Notes: generated by a model not told the origin, from the letters alone. 64,000 bases of DNA from Acinetobacter gyllenbergii CIP 110306 = MTCC 11365 (GCF_000413855.1 NZ_ATGG01000003.1:35818-99817); one strand, 5' to 3'. Shown: positions 8,014 through 17,466, counted from the stretch's first letter. Numbers and translations are program-made.

Positions 8014-9417
8014 CTACACTGCTGGTTGAGATAATCCACCACCTAAAGCTTTATAGAGTTCGATCTGGTTATTTAACTTGGTTTGTTCCAACATCAATAG
8101 ACCTTGTTGCGCTGCATAAGCAGAACGTTGTGCATCTAGTACCGTCAAATAACTGTCAATGCCGGCCCTAAAGCGAGCCGTAGATAATTTATAGGTGGTA
8201 TCAGTTGCTGAAACCAAACGGCGTTGAGCACTCAAGCGATCTTCAATATGGGCACGAGCAGCAAGCGCATCATTGACTTCACGAAAAGCAGATTGAATGG
8301 CTTTCTCATAGTCGGCAACAGCAATTTTTTGCTCTGTTTCAGAAATTTTAATATTGGCTTTACGCGTTCCCCAATCAAAAATCGGAACATCAATACTTGG
8401 CCCAACTGACCAAGAGAAGCCTCCTGATTTAAATAAATCTTTGAGATCAGTCGATGCATATCCCGCCGAACCTGTCAGACTAATGGTCGGGAACATGCGT
8501 GCTTTCGCTGCGCCAATATTTGCCCCAGAAGCAAGTAGCTGATATTCAGCAGCTTTTAGGTCTGGACGATGATTGAGTAAATCACTGCTTAAGCCTGTTG
8601 CAAAGGTACTTTCAGCACTAATACTTTTCACGGCATGATTCGGTAGGAGATTTTGAGGAACAGCTTGGCCAGCCAATAGATCCAGTAGGTTTTTTGCTTG
8701 TGACACTTGGGTCTTATAGGTCGCCACATCATTTCGGGCTGTTTCAACCGAAATCTGAGCCTGACGTAAAGGAACTTCACTATCAATCCCGACATCAAAG
8801 CGTTTTTTGTTGAGGTTATAGGAATCGAGTTGTGCTTTTAAGGTCTGCTCAGCCAGATTTAAATTGGCCTTTGCATAGGCATAATTCAACCATGCTTGGC
8901 TGACCTGACTCACTAGACTAATTTGAGTGGCATCTCTGGCACTTTGGGTGGCAAGGTAATTGTTTAGCGCAGCATCTTTTAAACTTTGTACACGACCCCA
9001 AAAGTCTAACTCATAAGCAGTTACGCCAAGGCCGACCTGAAAGGTGGAATAAGGATTATTCGGATTTACCGTAGGGTTGACTTGTCGTACAGCACTGCCA
9101 GTTGCTCCAATAGTAGGCAACTGGTCATTTTTACTGATTTGATATTGTTGCTGTGCACGTTGGATATTCAGTGTTGCAGTACGTAAGTCACGATTGTGAT
9201 TTAAACTGATGTCGATCACTTTTAATAAACGAGAGTCTGAAAAAAATTGTTGATAACCCTGATTGGCAATTGAAGTTCCAGCCGTGGTTTGAGAAAAATT
9301 TTGTGGAATATCGGATTGAATCACAGGTTTTGGTGCCTGCATATTCATACACGCCGTCAAGGCCATTGAAAGCGTAGAGACAAGTAGGCCACGAGATAAG
9401 ACAGTCACATTAGACAT
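8014..9417 (-). CDS. adeC: AdeC, outer-membrane channel of the AdeABC efflux pump
   Basis: An outer-membrane factor of the OprM/NodT lipoprotein family that joins AdeA and AdeB to form a drug-efflux channel. The ATG at 9417 is chosen because GGAG lies 8 bases before it; the longer TTG reading at 9429 starts inside that ribosome binding site. The product is 467 residues, with a lipobox ending in Cys (SMALTACMNMQAP, Cys near residue 23). Two repeated OEP domains follow, marked by the paired motifs YELDFWGRV and VPIFDWGTR, and the paired helices RFDVGIDSEVPLRQA and RFRAGIDSYLTVLDA. It follows adeB by about 80 bases on the same strand. Sequence matches my recall of A. baumannii AdeC closely. Some Acinetobacter strains lack adeC; here it is intact. 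Confidence 0.93.
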   Translation of the reverse strand: MSNVTVLSRGLLVSTLSMALTACMNMQAPKPVIQSDIPQNFSQTTAGTSIANQGYQQFFSDSRLLKVIDISLNHNRDLRTATLNIQRAQQQYQISKNDQLPTIGATGSAVRQVNPTVNPNNPYSTFQVGLGVTAYELDFWGRVQSLKDAALNNYLATQSARDATQISLVSQVSQAWLNYAYAKANLNLAEQTLKAQLDSYNLNKKRFDVGIDSEVPLRQAQISVETARNDVATYKTQVSQAKNLLDLLAGQAVPQNLLPNHAVKSISAESTFATGLSSDLLNHRPDLKAAEYQLLASGANIGAAKARMFPTISLTGSAGYASTDLKDLFKSGGFSWSVGPSIDVPIFDWGTRKANIKISETEQKIAVADYEKAIQSAFREVNDALAARAHIEDRLSAQRRLVSATDTTYKLSTARFRAGIDSYLTVLDAQRSAYAAQQGLLMLEQTKLNNQIELYKALGGGLSQPAV

Positions 9418-9496
9418 GGTCTTCTCCAAATAATATAAGGATAAATACAGAGGAGGAGTCAGAGGAAATCCATTGATTCCCTCTGCTCAATGTCAT

Positions 9497-12400
9497 TTAA
9501 GATGGATTTTTTTGCTTCGAAGAAAACAGCTTTTCAACTGCACCCAGAATAAAAATGAAGAAGACTGGGACAAAGAAGATCGCTAGAATTGTCGCTGAAA
9601 TCATGCCACCAAATACACCTGTACCTAAGGCATGCTGTGTTTCCGAACTGGCACCTGAAGCGATGACCAATGGAATCACACCACAGGTAAAGGCGAGTGA
9701 AGTCATCAGAATCGGACGTAAACGAAGTTTGGCTGCAGCAACAGTGGCCTCAACTAAACTCATGCCTTCTTCTTTCAGCATCTTGGCAAATTCGACAATC
9801 AGAATCGCGTTCTTGGCCGATAAACCAATAATGGTAATCAGACCGATTTTAAAGAACACATCATTCATTAAACCACGTGACATAATCGCAACCACCGCAC
9901 CAAAGATACCCAAAGGCACCACCAGCATGACTGAAAGTGGAATGGCCCAACTTTCATAAAGCGCAGCCAGAACCAGAAACACGACCAGCATAGACAAGGC
10001 AAGTAAGAATGCCATCTGCGATTCAGATTGCTTTTCTTGCAAAGAAATACCTGTCCATTCATAGCCAATCCCTTTCGGTAGTTTGGCAATCAGGTTTTCC
10101 ATTTCACGCATGGCATCGCCTGACGATGTATCAAAGTTCGGAATACCTGCAATACTCAACGATGGACGTCCGTTATAGCGGTTATATTGCTGTGGTGCTT
10201 TATTCCATTGCGGTGTGACCACTTCAGATAAAGAGACTAATTGCCCATTTGAACCCATGACTTTCAGATTCAGAATATCTTTTAATTGCATCCGCGATTT
10301 GGCGTCGACCTGTACAATCACTTGTTGCATACGTCCCTGATTCGGGAAGTCATTGATGTACATTGAACCCATTGAAGTAGAAATGATGTCCGAAACATCT
10401 GCGAACTTCACACCAAGAACATTCAATTTTGCACGGTCAATTTTTAAAGAAATATTGTCACCTTGTGGTAAGCCTTCATTCCATACCATATAGAACTTTT
10501 TATTCTTGGCTGCCATTTCCATTAACTGGTCTTGTGCAGCTAAAAGTGCAGGCATCCCTAGGTTGGCACGGTCTTGTAAGCGCAAGCTGAAACCTGAAAA
10601 AGTCCCAAGTTCATCAATGGCGGGTGGAAGCACAGCCATGGTTGCGCCTTCTTGACTATGTGCCATCGTTTCATTGACAGCATTGGTCATTTCGCTTGCA
10701 CTGGAAGTACGCTCTTTAAAATCTTTGAGCGTGGTAAAGGCAATCCCCACGTTTTGACCTGCACCACTGAAGCCCCAGCCCATAATCGTGGTGTTACTTT
10801 TTACATTCGGATTGTCTTTTAAGCTACTTTCAAATTCATTTACCACATTGCGTGTTCTTTCAGCAGTGGCGTCAGAAGGCAACTGGAATGAAGTCAGGAA
10901 CCAACCTTGATCTTCTTCAGGCATAAATGCCGTTGGCCAATACTTCATACCTGCGAAGGTAAGACCTGTAATCACCACAAAGATCGCCATCATTGGAATG
11001 CTATGTTTGATCACTTTCAGCAGGATCAATTCATACTTTTTGGTGACTTTATCGAAGCTACGGTCAAACCATGCAAAGAAACCTTTCTTTTGATGATGGC
11101 CATCAATCGGTTTGAGAATGGTGGCACATAGTGCAGGAGTCAAAATCAACGCCAATAATGCCGAGAACAGAATTGACACTGACATAGTTAAGGTGAATTG
11201 TTGATAGATAATACCAACCGAACCACTGGCAAAGGCCATCGGTAAGAACACCGCTGCTAGGACTAAGGTAATCCCAATAATTGGGCTAGTGATTTCCTTC
11301 ATCGCTTTGGAGGTTGCTTCTTTCGGTGGCAGACCTTCAGTTGCCATAATCCGTTCGACGTTTTCCACCACCACAATCGCATCATCGACGATAATCCCGA
11401 TCGCGAGCACCATACCAAACATGGTCAGTACGTTAATCGAGAAGCCTGCAAGCAACATCACCGCAAAAGTACCCAACAGCGCAATCGGTGCAACAATGGC
11501 TGGAATTAAGGTATAGCGAACATTATGCAAGAATAAATACATCACAATGAACACCAGAACCATGGCTTCAAGTAAGGTATGAATTACTTTTTCGATTGAA
11601 ATTTTAACGAAAGGTGCAGTGTCATAAGGAATACTAAATTGCATGCCTTCAGGTAAATTGAGTTTTAATTCTTCAATTTTGGCTCTGACACCTTCAGCCG
11701 TTTTCACTGCATTGGCACCCGGGCTGAGCTGAATTGCAGCAGCCGTTGCTGGTTTACCATTTTCTAAAATTGCAAAGTTATAGGCTTGTGAACCCATTTC
11801 TACATTAGCAACGTCAGACAGTTTAATAACACTACCGCTGGTCTTACTTTTGAGACTGATATTTTTAAATTGTTCAACATCGCCCAATTGACCTTCGGCA
11901 GATAAAGGAATTGTAATCAATTGCCCTTTGGCAGCAGGCAGATCACCAAGTCGACCGGGTGCAATCTCGACGTTGTTTTCACGGATGGCATTGTTGACAT
12001 CACTAATCGACAGGCCGTAAGACACCAGTTTGTTTGGGTCAACCCAGATACGCATGGCTTTTTCAGCACCGAAGGATTGAACTTTACCTACGCCTTCAAC
12101 CCGTTTCAGTTCTTCGACCACGTTACGGACCAGATAATCACTCACGTCAACTTCAGAATATTGCCCGTTCGGTGAGTTGATTCCAACCAGCATCAGGAAG
12201 CCTGATGAAGAGGCCTCAACTTGTAAGCCTTGTTGGCGAACCACTTGAGGTAGACGTGCTTCAACAGCCTTGATCTTGTTTTGTACATCGACCTGCGCCA
12301 TTTCAACATCTGTACCCGGTTTAAAGGTCGCAGAAATCTGAGCTGTACCAGAGGTATCCGTGGTCGCGCTATAGTAAAGCAGGTTTTTAACCCCAGATAA

Positions 12401-12610
12401 TTCTCGTTCGATCAAAGTCACAACGCTGTCATTGATCGTTTTGGGAGTTGCACCTGGATATACCGCAGTAATGTTGACTTGAGGTGGTGCCACACTTGGA
12501 AAGCGGGCAATCGGTAATTTGGGAATACTAAGCACCCCAAATAAAATAATGAAAATCGCAATCACCCATGCAAACACAGGGCGGCGAATGAAGAATTGTG
12601 ACATCATCAT
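9497..12610 (-). CDS. adeB: AdeB, RND multidrug efflux transporter
   Basis: A 1037-residue inner-membrane proton/drug antiporter of the HAE1 RND family. The first transmembrane helix begins FFIRRPVFAWVIAIFIIL. The central helix-4 proton-relay motif GIIVDDAIVVVENVER is present, with its essential pair of aspartates. Helix 10 carries SAKNAILIVEFAK with the conserved Lys. The large periplasmic loops contain the typical EEDQGWF and PPAIDELGTFSGF segments. Three ATGs are tandem at the start; the first overlaps the adeA stop (ATGA, 12607-12610), indicating translational coupling. Sequence agrees closely with A. baumannii AdeB, whose known substrates include aminoglycosides, tigecycline, fluoroquinolones and chloramphenicol. 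No internal break was seen. Confidence 0.96.
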   Translation of the reverse strand: MMMSQFFIRRPVFAWVIAIFIILFGVLSIPKLPIARFPSVAPPQVNITAVYPGATPKTINDSVVTLIERELSGVKNLLYYSATTDTSGTAQISATFKPGTDVEMAQVDVQNKIKAVEARLPQVVRQQGLQVEASSSGFLMLVGINSPNGQYSEVDVSDYLVRNVVEELKRVEGVGKVQSFGAEKAMRIWVDPNKLVSYGLSISDVNNAIRENNVEIAPGRLGDLPAAKGQLITIPLSAEGQLGDVEQFKNISLKSKTSGSVIKLSDVANVEMGSQAYNFAILENGKPATAAAIQLSPGANAVKTAEGVRAKIEELKLNLPEGMQFSIPYDTAPFVKISIEKVIHTLLEAMVLVFIVMYLFLHNVRYTLIPAIVAPIALLGTFAVMLLAGFSINVLTMFGMVLAIGIIVDDAIVVVENVERIMATEGLPPKEATSKAMKEITSPIIGITLVLAAVFLPMAFASGSVGIIYQQFTLTMSVSILFSALLALILTPALCATILKPIDGHHQKKGFFAWFDRSFDKVTKKYELILLKVIKHSIPMMAIFVVITGLTFAGMKYWPTAFMPEEDQGWFLTSFQLPSDATAERTRNVVNEFESSLKDNPNVKSNTTIMGWGFSGAGQNVGIAFTTLKDFKERTSSASEMTNAVNETMAHSQEGATMAVLPPAIDELGTFSGFSLRLQDRANLGMPALLAAQDQLMEMAAKNKKFYMVWNEGLPQGDNISLKIDRAKLNVLGVKFADVSDIISTSMGSMYINDFPNQGRMQQVIVQVDAKSRMQLKDILNLKVMGSNGQLVSLSEVVTPQWNKAPQQYNRYNGRPSLSIAGIPNFDTSSGDAMREMENLIAKLPKGIGYEWTGISLQEKQSESQMAFLLALSMLVVFLVLAALYESWAIPLSVMLVVPLGIFGAVVAIMSRGLMNDVFFKIGLITIIGLSAKNAILIVEFAKMLKEEGMSLVEATVAAAKLRLRPILMTSLAFTCGVIPLVIASGASSETQHALGTGVFGGMISATILAIFFVPVFFIFILGAVEKLFSSKQKNPS

Positions 12611-13752
12611 TGAGCTCCTTGTATTGCAGGGACTTTCCAGTTGCTGATTTCAAGTTTTTGATTGGGCTGAATACGGTCAATACCTTCTACAACCACTTTA
12701 TCGCCTGTTTTCAGGCCTTTATTGGCAATATAGAATTGATCATACTGTTGGCCCAACTCAATTGGGCGAATCTCTGCTGCACCTTTCGCATTGATCACAT
12801 AGACTTGCGGCTCGCCATTGATGTTGCGTTGTACTGCTTGAGCAGGAATCAATAAAGCTTGAGGGATCGAAGCACGGTCAATATTGACACGCACATACAT
12901 ACCCGGAAGTAATTTTCTTTCAGGATTATTCACTTCAATACGGATGGTGACATCGCCAGTTTCTGGATCAACATTGATGTCTTCAAAGAGCATTTTGGCT
13001 GTGACGTTATAGGCTTGACCATGACTATTTGAAATACGTACCGTTTTTTCATTATTGGCAGACAACTCACCACTTTGTAGCGCGGCTTGTAAACGTTCGT
13101 ATTCACCAATCGACTGTTTTACATCGACATAGACTTTATCAATTTGTTGTACGGTTGCCATGGTATTGGCATCACCTTGGCTGACCAATGCACCTTCAGT
13201 GACAAACGATTGTCCGATCCGACCCGAAATCGGGGCACGCACAGTGGCGTATTGCAGATTTAGGTTTTGACGTGTAAGTAAGGCTTTCATCTGGGCAACA
13301 TCAGCTAAGGCCTGACGATATTCAGCTTGGGCATTACTGACTTCTTGCTTACTGATCGCATTGCTTGGTAATAATTGTTCATAGCGTTCTAACTGAACTT
13401 TTAAACGTACTACTTCTGCTTCAGCCTTATTCAGTGAGGCACGATTACTGTTCACATCTGCTTGGAAGGTTTCAGCATTAATTTTATACAGTGCTTGGCC
13501 TGCTTTAACTTCACTGCCTTGTCGGAATAACACTTTTTCAATAATACCGCCGACTTGAGGGCGAATCTCAGCAGTTCTGAAAGCCTGTACACGCGCTGGT
13601 AAGTTTTCGCTAAAGTTGACCGCTTGCGGTTGAAGATTTAAAACACTCACTTTTGCAGGGGGCGTTTCAGCTGGCTTTGCCTCATCAGAACCACAGCCTT
13701 GTAATACAAGTCCGATGGATAAAAATAATGGAAGTAATAGATGCTTTTGCAT
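12607..13752 (-). CDS. adeA: AdeA, membrane-fusion protein of the AdeABC pump
   Basis: A periplasmic adaptor lipoprotein linking AdeB to AdeC. The start at 13752 (MQKHLLLPLFLSIG) is chosen because it opens the signal peptide and matches AdeA; the longest reading from 13857 would run through the AdeR operator and is not credible. The product is 381 residues. The lipobox Cys is in LVLQGCGS near residue 20. Then follow the lipoyl halves (ARVQAFRTAEIRPQVGGI and ATVRAPISGRIGQSFVTEG), the coiled-coil hairpin between them, and the beta-barrel (LLPGMYVRVNIDRASIPQAL). It is the first gene of adeABC and overlaps adeB by 4 bases. Transcription starts in the 140-base region shared with divergent adeR. 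Confidence 0.95.
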   Translation of the reverse strand: MQKHLLLPLFLSIGLVLQGCGSDEAKPAETPPAKVSVLNLQPQAVNFSENLPARVQAFRTAEIRPQVGGIIEKVLFRQGSEVKAGQALYKINAETFQADVNSNRASLNKAEAEVVRLKVQLERYEQLLPSNAISKQEVSNAQAEYRQALADVAQMKALLTRQNLNLQYATVRAPISGRIGQSFVTEGALVSQGDANTMATVQQIDKVYVDVKQSIGEYERLQAALQSGELSANNEKTVRISNSHGQAYNVTAKMLFEDINVDPETGDVTIRIEVNNPERKLLPGMYVRVNIDRASIPQALLIPAQAVQRNINGEPQVYVINAKGAAEIRPIELGQQYDQFYIANKGLKTGDKVVVEGIDRIQPNQKLEISNWKVPAIQGAQ

Positions 13753-13819
13753 TCTGTCCAAACCTTGGGAGTTTTTGATGCTGACATTATTTTCCTGCTT
13801 TGTGTAACCAACATCGGGG

Positions 13820-13840
13820 AAGTGTGGAAAAAGTGTGGAG
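13820..13840. promoter_or_regulatory. Putative AdeR operator: 10-bp direct repeat
   Basis: AAGTGTGGAA (13820-13829) and AAGTGTGGAG (13831-13840) form a direct repeat with one base between, in the adeR-adeA intergenic region. A 10-bp direct repeat of this sequence type is the known AdeR binding site in A. baumannii. It lies about 67 bases before the adeA start and 55 bases before adeR. Confidence 0.85.
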
Positions 13841-13895
13841 ATTGACAGATAAATCATCGTATGATGAATAGATTGTATTATTTGCCTAGATGGTT

Positions 13896-14627
13896 ATGTT
13901 TGAGCATTCTTTTTCTTTCGATTGTCATGACAAACTTATTCTCGTCGTAGAAGATGAATATGAGATTGGTGATATTATTGAGCACTATCTCAAACGTGAA
14001 GGCATGCGTGTCATTCGTGCCATGAATGGTAAGCAAGCGATTGAAATGCATACTGCACAACCGATTGATTTAATTCTGCTAGATATTAAATTGCCTGAAC
14101 TGAATGGTTGGGATGTGCTAAATAAAATTCGTCAAAAGGCGCAGACCCCCGTCATTATGTTGACTGCACTTGACCAAGATATTGATAAGGTGATGGCATT
14201 ACGGATTGGTGCTGATGACTTTGTGGTTAAGCCTTTTAATCCCAATGAGGTGGTCGCACGGGTGCAGGCTGTGCTACGACGGGCTCAGCAAAACAGCCAA
14301 ACAGTCAACAAGAATCTCATCTATAAAAACATCGAAATTAATACCGATATACATAGTATCTATGTTCATCAACAAGACAAAAAAGTCATGCTGAATCTTA
14401 CCCTGACCGAATATAAAATATTGCTGCAAATGATTGATCATCCTTACAAAGTTTTTACGCGAGGTGAGCTTTTAAATCACTGTCTGCCAGATAGCGATGC
14501 TTTAGAACGCACAGTCGACAGCCATGTCAGTAAGCTGAGAAAGAAACTGGAAGAACATGGTTTACAACAGATGCTGATCAATGTGCGTGGTGTCGGGTAT
14601 CGCTTGGATCATCCGCAAGATATATAA
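13896..14627 (+). CDS. adeR: AdeR, OmpR-family response regulator of adeABC
   Basis: The response regulator controlling adeABC. I choose the ATG at 13896 (MFEHSFSF), which matches the AdeR N-terminus; an in-frame ATG also occurs at 13890. The 243-residue product has a receiver domain with the acidic pair in VVEDEYEIG (Glu19, Asp20), phospho-acceptor Asp63 in LILLDIKLP, and Lys112 in VVKPFNPNE. A winged-helix trans_reg_C domain follows (LTLTEYKILL through the VDSHVSKLRKKLEE recognition helix and VRGVGYRL). Asp20 and Pro116, positions where activating changes are reported in A. baumannii, carry the ordinary residues. It is divergent from adeA and almost touches adeS. Confidence 0.95.
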   Translation: MFEHSFSFDCHDKLILVVEDEYEIGDIIEHYLKREGMRVIRAMNGKQAIEMHTAQPIDLILLDIKLPELNGWDVLNKIRQKAQTPVIMLTALDQDIDKVMALRIGADDFVVKPFNPNEVVARVQAVLRRAQQNSQTVNKNLIYKNIEINTDIHSIYVHQQDKKVMLNLTLTEYKILLQMIDHPYKVFTRGELLNHCLPDSDALERTVDSHVSKLRKKLEEHGLQQMLINVRGVGYRLDHPQDI

Positions 14628-14671
14628 GCTTGAATGAATCAACACGGAAAAGAACTGATCTGGAAATTGAA

Positions 14672-15745
14672 ATGAAAAATAAGTCAGGCATTAGTAAACA
14701 GCTCTTTATTGCATTAAGTATCGTGAACTTGAGCGTGACACTTTTTTCAGTTTTTCTGGGCTATTTTATTTATAACTATGCCATTGATGTAGGGTGGATT
14801 ACCTTAAGCTCTTTGCAGGAAGATTGGACTGAATTCCATTTTGTCGATTGGATTTGGCTTTCTACAGTGGTTTTTTGTGGTGCTGTTATTTCTTTAATTA
14901 TTGGGATGTTTCTGGCACAACGCTTTATTAAGCCAATTAATTTTTTGGCTGAAGCTGCAAAAAAAATCAGTCAAGGCGACCTTTCTGCAAGGGCAGATGA
15001 TAGCCAGATTCATTCCACTGAAATTGCTGAGTTGATGCATCATTTTAATGACATGGCACAGCAGTTGGAAAGCTCGGTCGAAAATGCTCAAGTCTGGAAT
15101 GCCGCGATTGCCCACGAACTCAGAACACCCATCACTATTTTGCAAGGGCGCTTACAAGGTATTTTAGATGGCGTGTTTAAACCCGACGAAGCTTTATTTA
15201 AAAGCCTGCTTAATCAGGTTGAGGGTTTGTCGCATTTGGTCGAAGATCTACGTACTTTGAGTTTAGTTGAAAATCAGCAACTCAGATTAAATTATGAAAA
15301 GATTGATTTTAAATTGCATGCGGAAAAAGTTTTAAAACTGTTTGAAGATCGCTTGGTAAAAGCTCAAATTATCCCAGTACTGGATGTCAGGGCCGCATTG
15401 ATTAGCTGTGATCGTCGTCGTCTTGAACAAGTACTGATTGCCCTGATCGAAAATGCAATTCGCTATGCAAATGCAGGAACACTTAAAATTTCTACGCAGT
15501 GGGTGGCAGGTGATTGGGTACTGAAGATTGAGGATCAGGGGCCAGGTATTGCGCCTGAGTATCAACAGGATCTATTTGATCCTTTTTTCAGATTGGAACA
15601 GTCTAGAAATAAAGAATTTGGCGGAACGGGTTTAGGTCTCGCCGTTGTTCACGCCATCGTCGTTGCGCACAAAGGTTCAATTGAATATAGCAATCCGAAT
15701 CACAATAGTGTGTTTATAATTCGTTTGCCTGTTAAGTCTTTTTAG
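14672..15745 (+). CDS. adeS: AdeS, sensor histidine kinase of adeABC
   Basis: The membrane sensor kinase partner of AdeR. I use the ATG at 14672 (MKNKSGISKQLF), preceded by GGAA and matching AdeS; an in-frame TTG at 14630 would add 14 residues. The product is 357 residues. It has transmembrane helices at about 12-35 and 62-82 flanking a short periplasmic loop, a HAMP linker (FIKPINFLAEAAKKISQGDL), and the H-box AAIAHELRTP with phospho-accepting His148. N-box (ENAIRY), DxGxG (DQGPGI) and GGTGLGLAVV ATP-lid motifs complete the kinase. Gly30 and Thr152, positions linked to pump over-expression in A. baumannii, are unchanged, so no known activating substitution is seen. Confidence 0.94.
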   Translation: MKNKSGISKQLFIALSIVNLSVTLFSVFLGYFIYNYAIDVGWITLSSLQEDWTEFHFVDWIWLSTVVFCGAVISLIIGMFLAQRFIKPINFLAEAAKKISQGDLSARADDSQIHSTEIAELMHHFNDMAQQLESSVENAQVWNAAIAHELRTPITILQGRLQGILDGVFKPDEALFKSLLNQVEGLSHLVEDLRTLSLVENQQLRLNYEKIDFKLHAEKVLKLFEDRLVKAQIIPVLDVRAALISCDRRRLEQVLIALIENAIRYANAGTLKISTQWVAGDWVLKIEDQGPGIAPEYQQDLFDPFFRLEQSRNKEFGGTGLGLAVVHAIVVAHKGSIEYSNPNHNSVFIIRLPVKSF

Positions 15746-15870
15746 AACTAGTTTTTTACATGCATATTTAAAAACATGCATTTTACTAATTGTTTTTCCT
15801 CATCTTATTCTATTTATTTAATTGATTTGCCTCTTATTTAAGAGAGAGTTTTTTTAATTATTAAAAAATA

Positions 15871-15897
15871 GTATACAATTTTTTAAAAATGGTATAC
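15871..15897. promoter_or_regulatory. Paired GTATAC operator before the symporter gene
   Basis: AGTATACAA (GTATAC at 15871-15876) and AATGGTATACT (GTATAC at 15892-15897) lie 21 bases apart, two helical turns. GntR/FCD regulators commonly bind palindromes centred on GTATAC. The same element recurs before the porin gene at 21397-21422, and a GntR/FCD gene lies between. The second site contains the ATG at 15889, which argues against that ATG as the start of the symporter. Confidence 0.65.
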
Positions 15898-15933
15898 TTT
15901 ATTGTGATTATATCAGAACTAAGGATATGTATT

Positions 15934-17229
15934 TTGAATAATAATCAAGAAATGGAATATGACCAAAGGACTTTGTCTACGTCCATAGAATTAGAAAAAG
16001 TCATCCCCAAAAAGCCATTTTGGAAAACTTTAATTTTTCAGATGGTCCTCGGTCTACTTTTAGGGTTGTTAGTCGGACATTTTTTCCCATTATTTGCTAC
16101 AGAGTTGAGTCCACTTTCTGCTGCATTTATGAAATTGATTAAAGCTGTTGTGGGGTTGATTATTTTTTGCACTATTGCTGTAGGGATTGCAAGAATTGGA
16201 AGCCAAGCAAGTGTTGGAAGAATTGCTTTAAAATCAATTTTATATTTTGAAATAATGACAACACTCGCAATGATAGTCGGGCTTGTAATCGTAAATACGG
16301 TTAAACCTGGTGAAAAAATGAATATTGATCCTACGAAATTAGATTCATCTAGTTTGACAAATTTTTCCCATACTGCTGAGTCACATACGATTGTCGGTTG
16401 GTTAATGACTATTATTCCAGATACATTTGTTTCAGCTTTTACAAATGGGAATATTTTACCAATTCTTTTCATTGCAATTCTATTTGGTGTCGCCTTCCTT
16501 AAAATGGGACATGCAGCTGAACCAATAGTGCATTTAATTGAAAAATTGTCGGAAGCAATTTTCATTATTGTAGGAATGATTATGAAATTGGCTCCTTTGG
16601 CTGTATTTGGTGCGATTTCTTATACAATTGGTAAATATGGAGTTGAGTCTTTTATTCCATTAATAAAATTTTTATTACTATTTTATGTATGTTGTAGTGC
16701 ATTTATTTTAATCGTATTAGGGAGTGTAAGTTATCTTTATCAAATTAATATTTTTAAGCTTATTCGTTATTTTAAAGAAGAATTGATATTAGCATTTTCT
16801 ACGGCATCTTCTGAAGCAGCTTTGCCAAATGTTATGAAAAAATTAGAGCAATATGGCTGTAAAAAACATGTTGTTGGTTTTGTAATACCTGCTGGATTCT
16901 CCTTCAATCTAGATGGTTCCTCCATGTATTTTATAATGGCAATTATTTTTCTCGCTCAGGCATGCAATATTAATTTGACGCTTATTCAAGAAATATCCTT
17001 AATTTTAATTTTTATGATTACCTCAAAAGGAATTGCTGGTGTTGCTGGTTCTGGATTTGTGACTTTAATCGCAACACTATCTATCTTTCCTTATGTTCCT
17101 GTTGCAGCAGTTGTTCTATTGCTAGGAATAGATCGCTTTATGGATTCAATGAGAACCTTTACAAATCTAATAGGAAATATTGTTGCTGTTTGCATTGTAG
17201 ATAAATCGGAAAGTAAAAAAGCAAATTAA
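15934..17229 (+). CDS. Dicarboxylate/amino acid:cation symporter (DAACS family)
   Basis: An inner-membrane secondary transporter of the GltP/DctA (DAACS) family, importing acidic amino acids or dicarboxylates with protons or sodium. It shows about eight hydrophobic segments, the serine-rich hairpin STASSEAALPNVM near residues 290-305, the NLDGSS motif typical of the second transport repeat, and a terminal helix around DRFMDSMRTFTNLIGN. The longest reading starts at 15889, inside an operator. I prefer the TTG at 15934, which has AGGA about 8 bases before it; the ATG at 15952 is a third option. It is the first gene of an AT-rich island and probably carries the pathway substrate into the cell. 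The substrate is not identifiable. Confidence 0.85.
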   Translation: MNNNQEMEYDQRTLSTSIELEKVIPKKPFWKTLIFQMVLGLLLGLLVGHFFPLFATELSPLSAAFMKLIKAVVGLIIFCTIAVGIARIGSQASVGRIALKSILYFEIMTTLAMIVGLVIVNTVKPGEKMNIDPTKLDSSSLTNFSHTAESHTIVGWLMTIIPDTFVSAFTNGNILPILFIAILFGVAFLKMGHAAEPIVHLIEKLSEAIFIIVGMIMKLAPLAVFGAISYTIGKYGVESFIPLIKFLLLFYVCCSAFILIVLGSVSYLYQINIFKLIRYFKEELILAFSTASSEAALPNVMKKLEQYGCKKHVVGFVIPAGFSFNLDGSSMYFIMAIIFLAQACNINLTLIQEISLILIFMITSKGIAGVAGSGFVTLIATLSIFPYVPVAAVVLLLGIDRFMDSMRTFTNLIGNIVAVCIVDKSESKKAN

Positions 17230-17274
17230 TCATCCATTTTTTAAATAGCCACTTGATTTTGACAAGGAGTAGAT

Positions 17275-17466
17275 ATGCCACTCATTACTATTGAACTTTC
17301 ACCAGGTCGTACGCATGAACAAAAGAAAGAGTTTATGGAGCAAGTAACAAAACTTACTTCGGAAGTACTTAAATGTTCAGTTGATACGATTGATGTTGTG
17401 TTTAAAGAAGTGTCTGGAAATCATTGGGCACATGCAGGAAGGTTCTATTCAGAACCAGATAAGTAA
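17275..17466 (+). CDS. 4-Oxalocrotonate tautomerase-family protein
   Basis: A 63-residue tautomerase-superfamily protein. After removal of Met, Pro1 is the N-terminal catalytic base of the family, and Arg11 (in SPGRTHEQKK) is conserved. Residue 39 is Asp rather than the second catalytic Arg of true 4-oxalocrotonate tautomerase, and position 50 is Trp (NHWAHAG) where Phe is usual. It is therefore probably not a genuine 4-oxalocrotonate tautomerase but a relative acting on another enol, keto or imine/enamine intermediate. GGAG lies about 7 bases before the ATG. It sits 45 bases after the symporter and before the VOC gene, consistent with an operon. Confidence 0.85.
   Translation: MPLITIELSPGRTHEQKKEFMEQVTKLTSEVLKCSVDTIDVVFKEVSGNHWAHAGRFYSEPDK

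Noticed and set aside
13753..13857. Longer N-terminal reading of adeA from an upstream ATG at 13857
   Set aside because: It would translate through the AdeR direct repeat and put 35 residues before an otherwise perfect lipoprotein signal peptide; AdeA starts at MQKHLLL.
15889..15933. ATG at 15889 as start of the symporter
   Set aside because: It lies inside the second GTATAC operator; the TTG at 15934 has a proper ribosome site and leaves the operator upstream of the gene.
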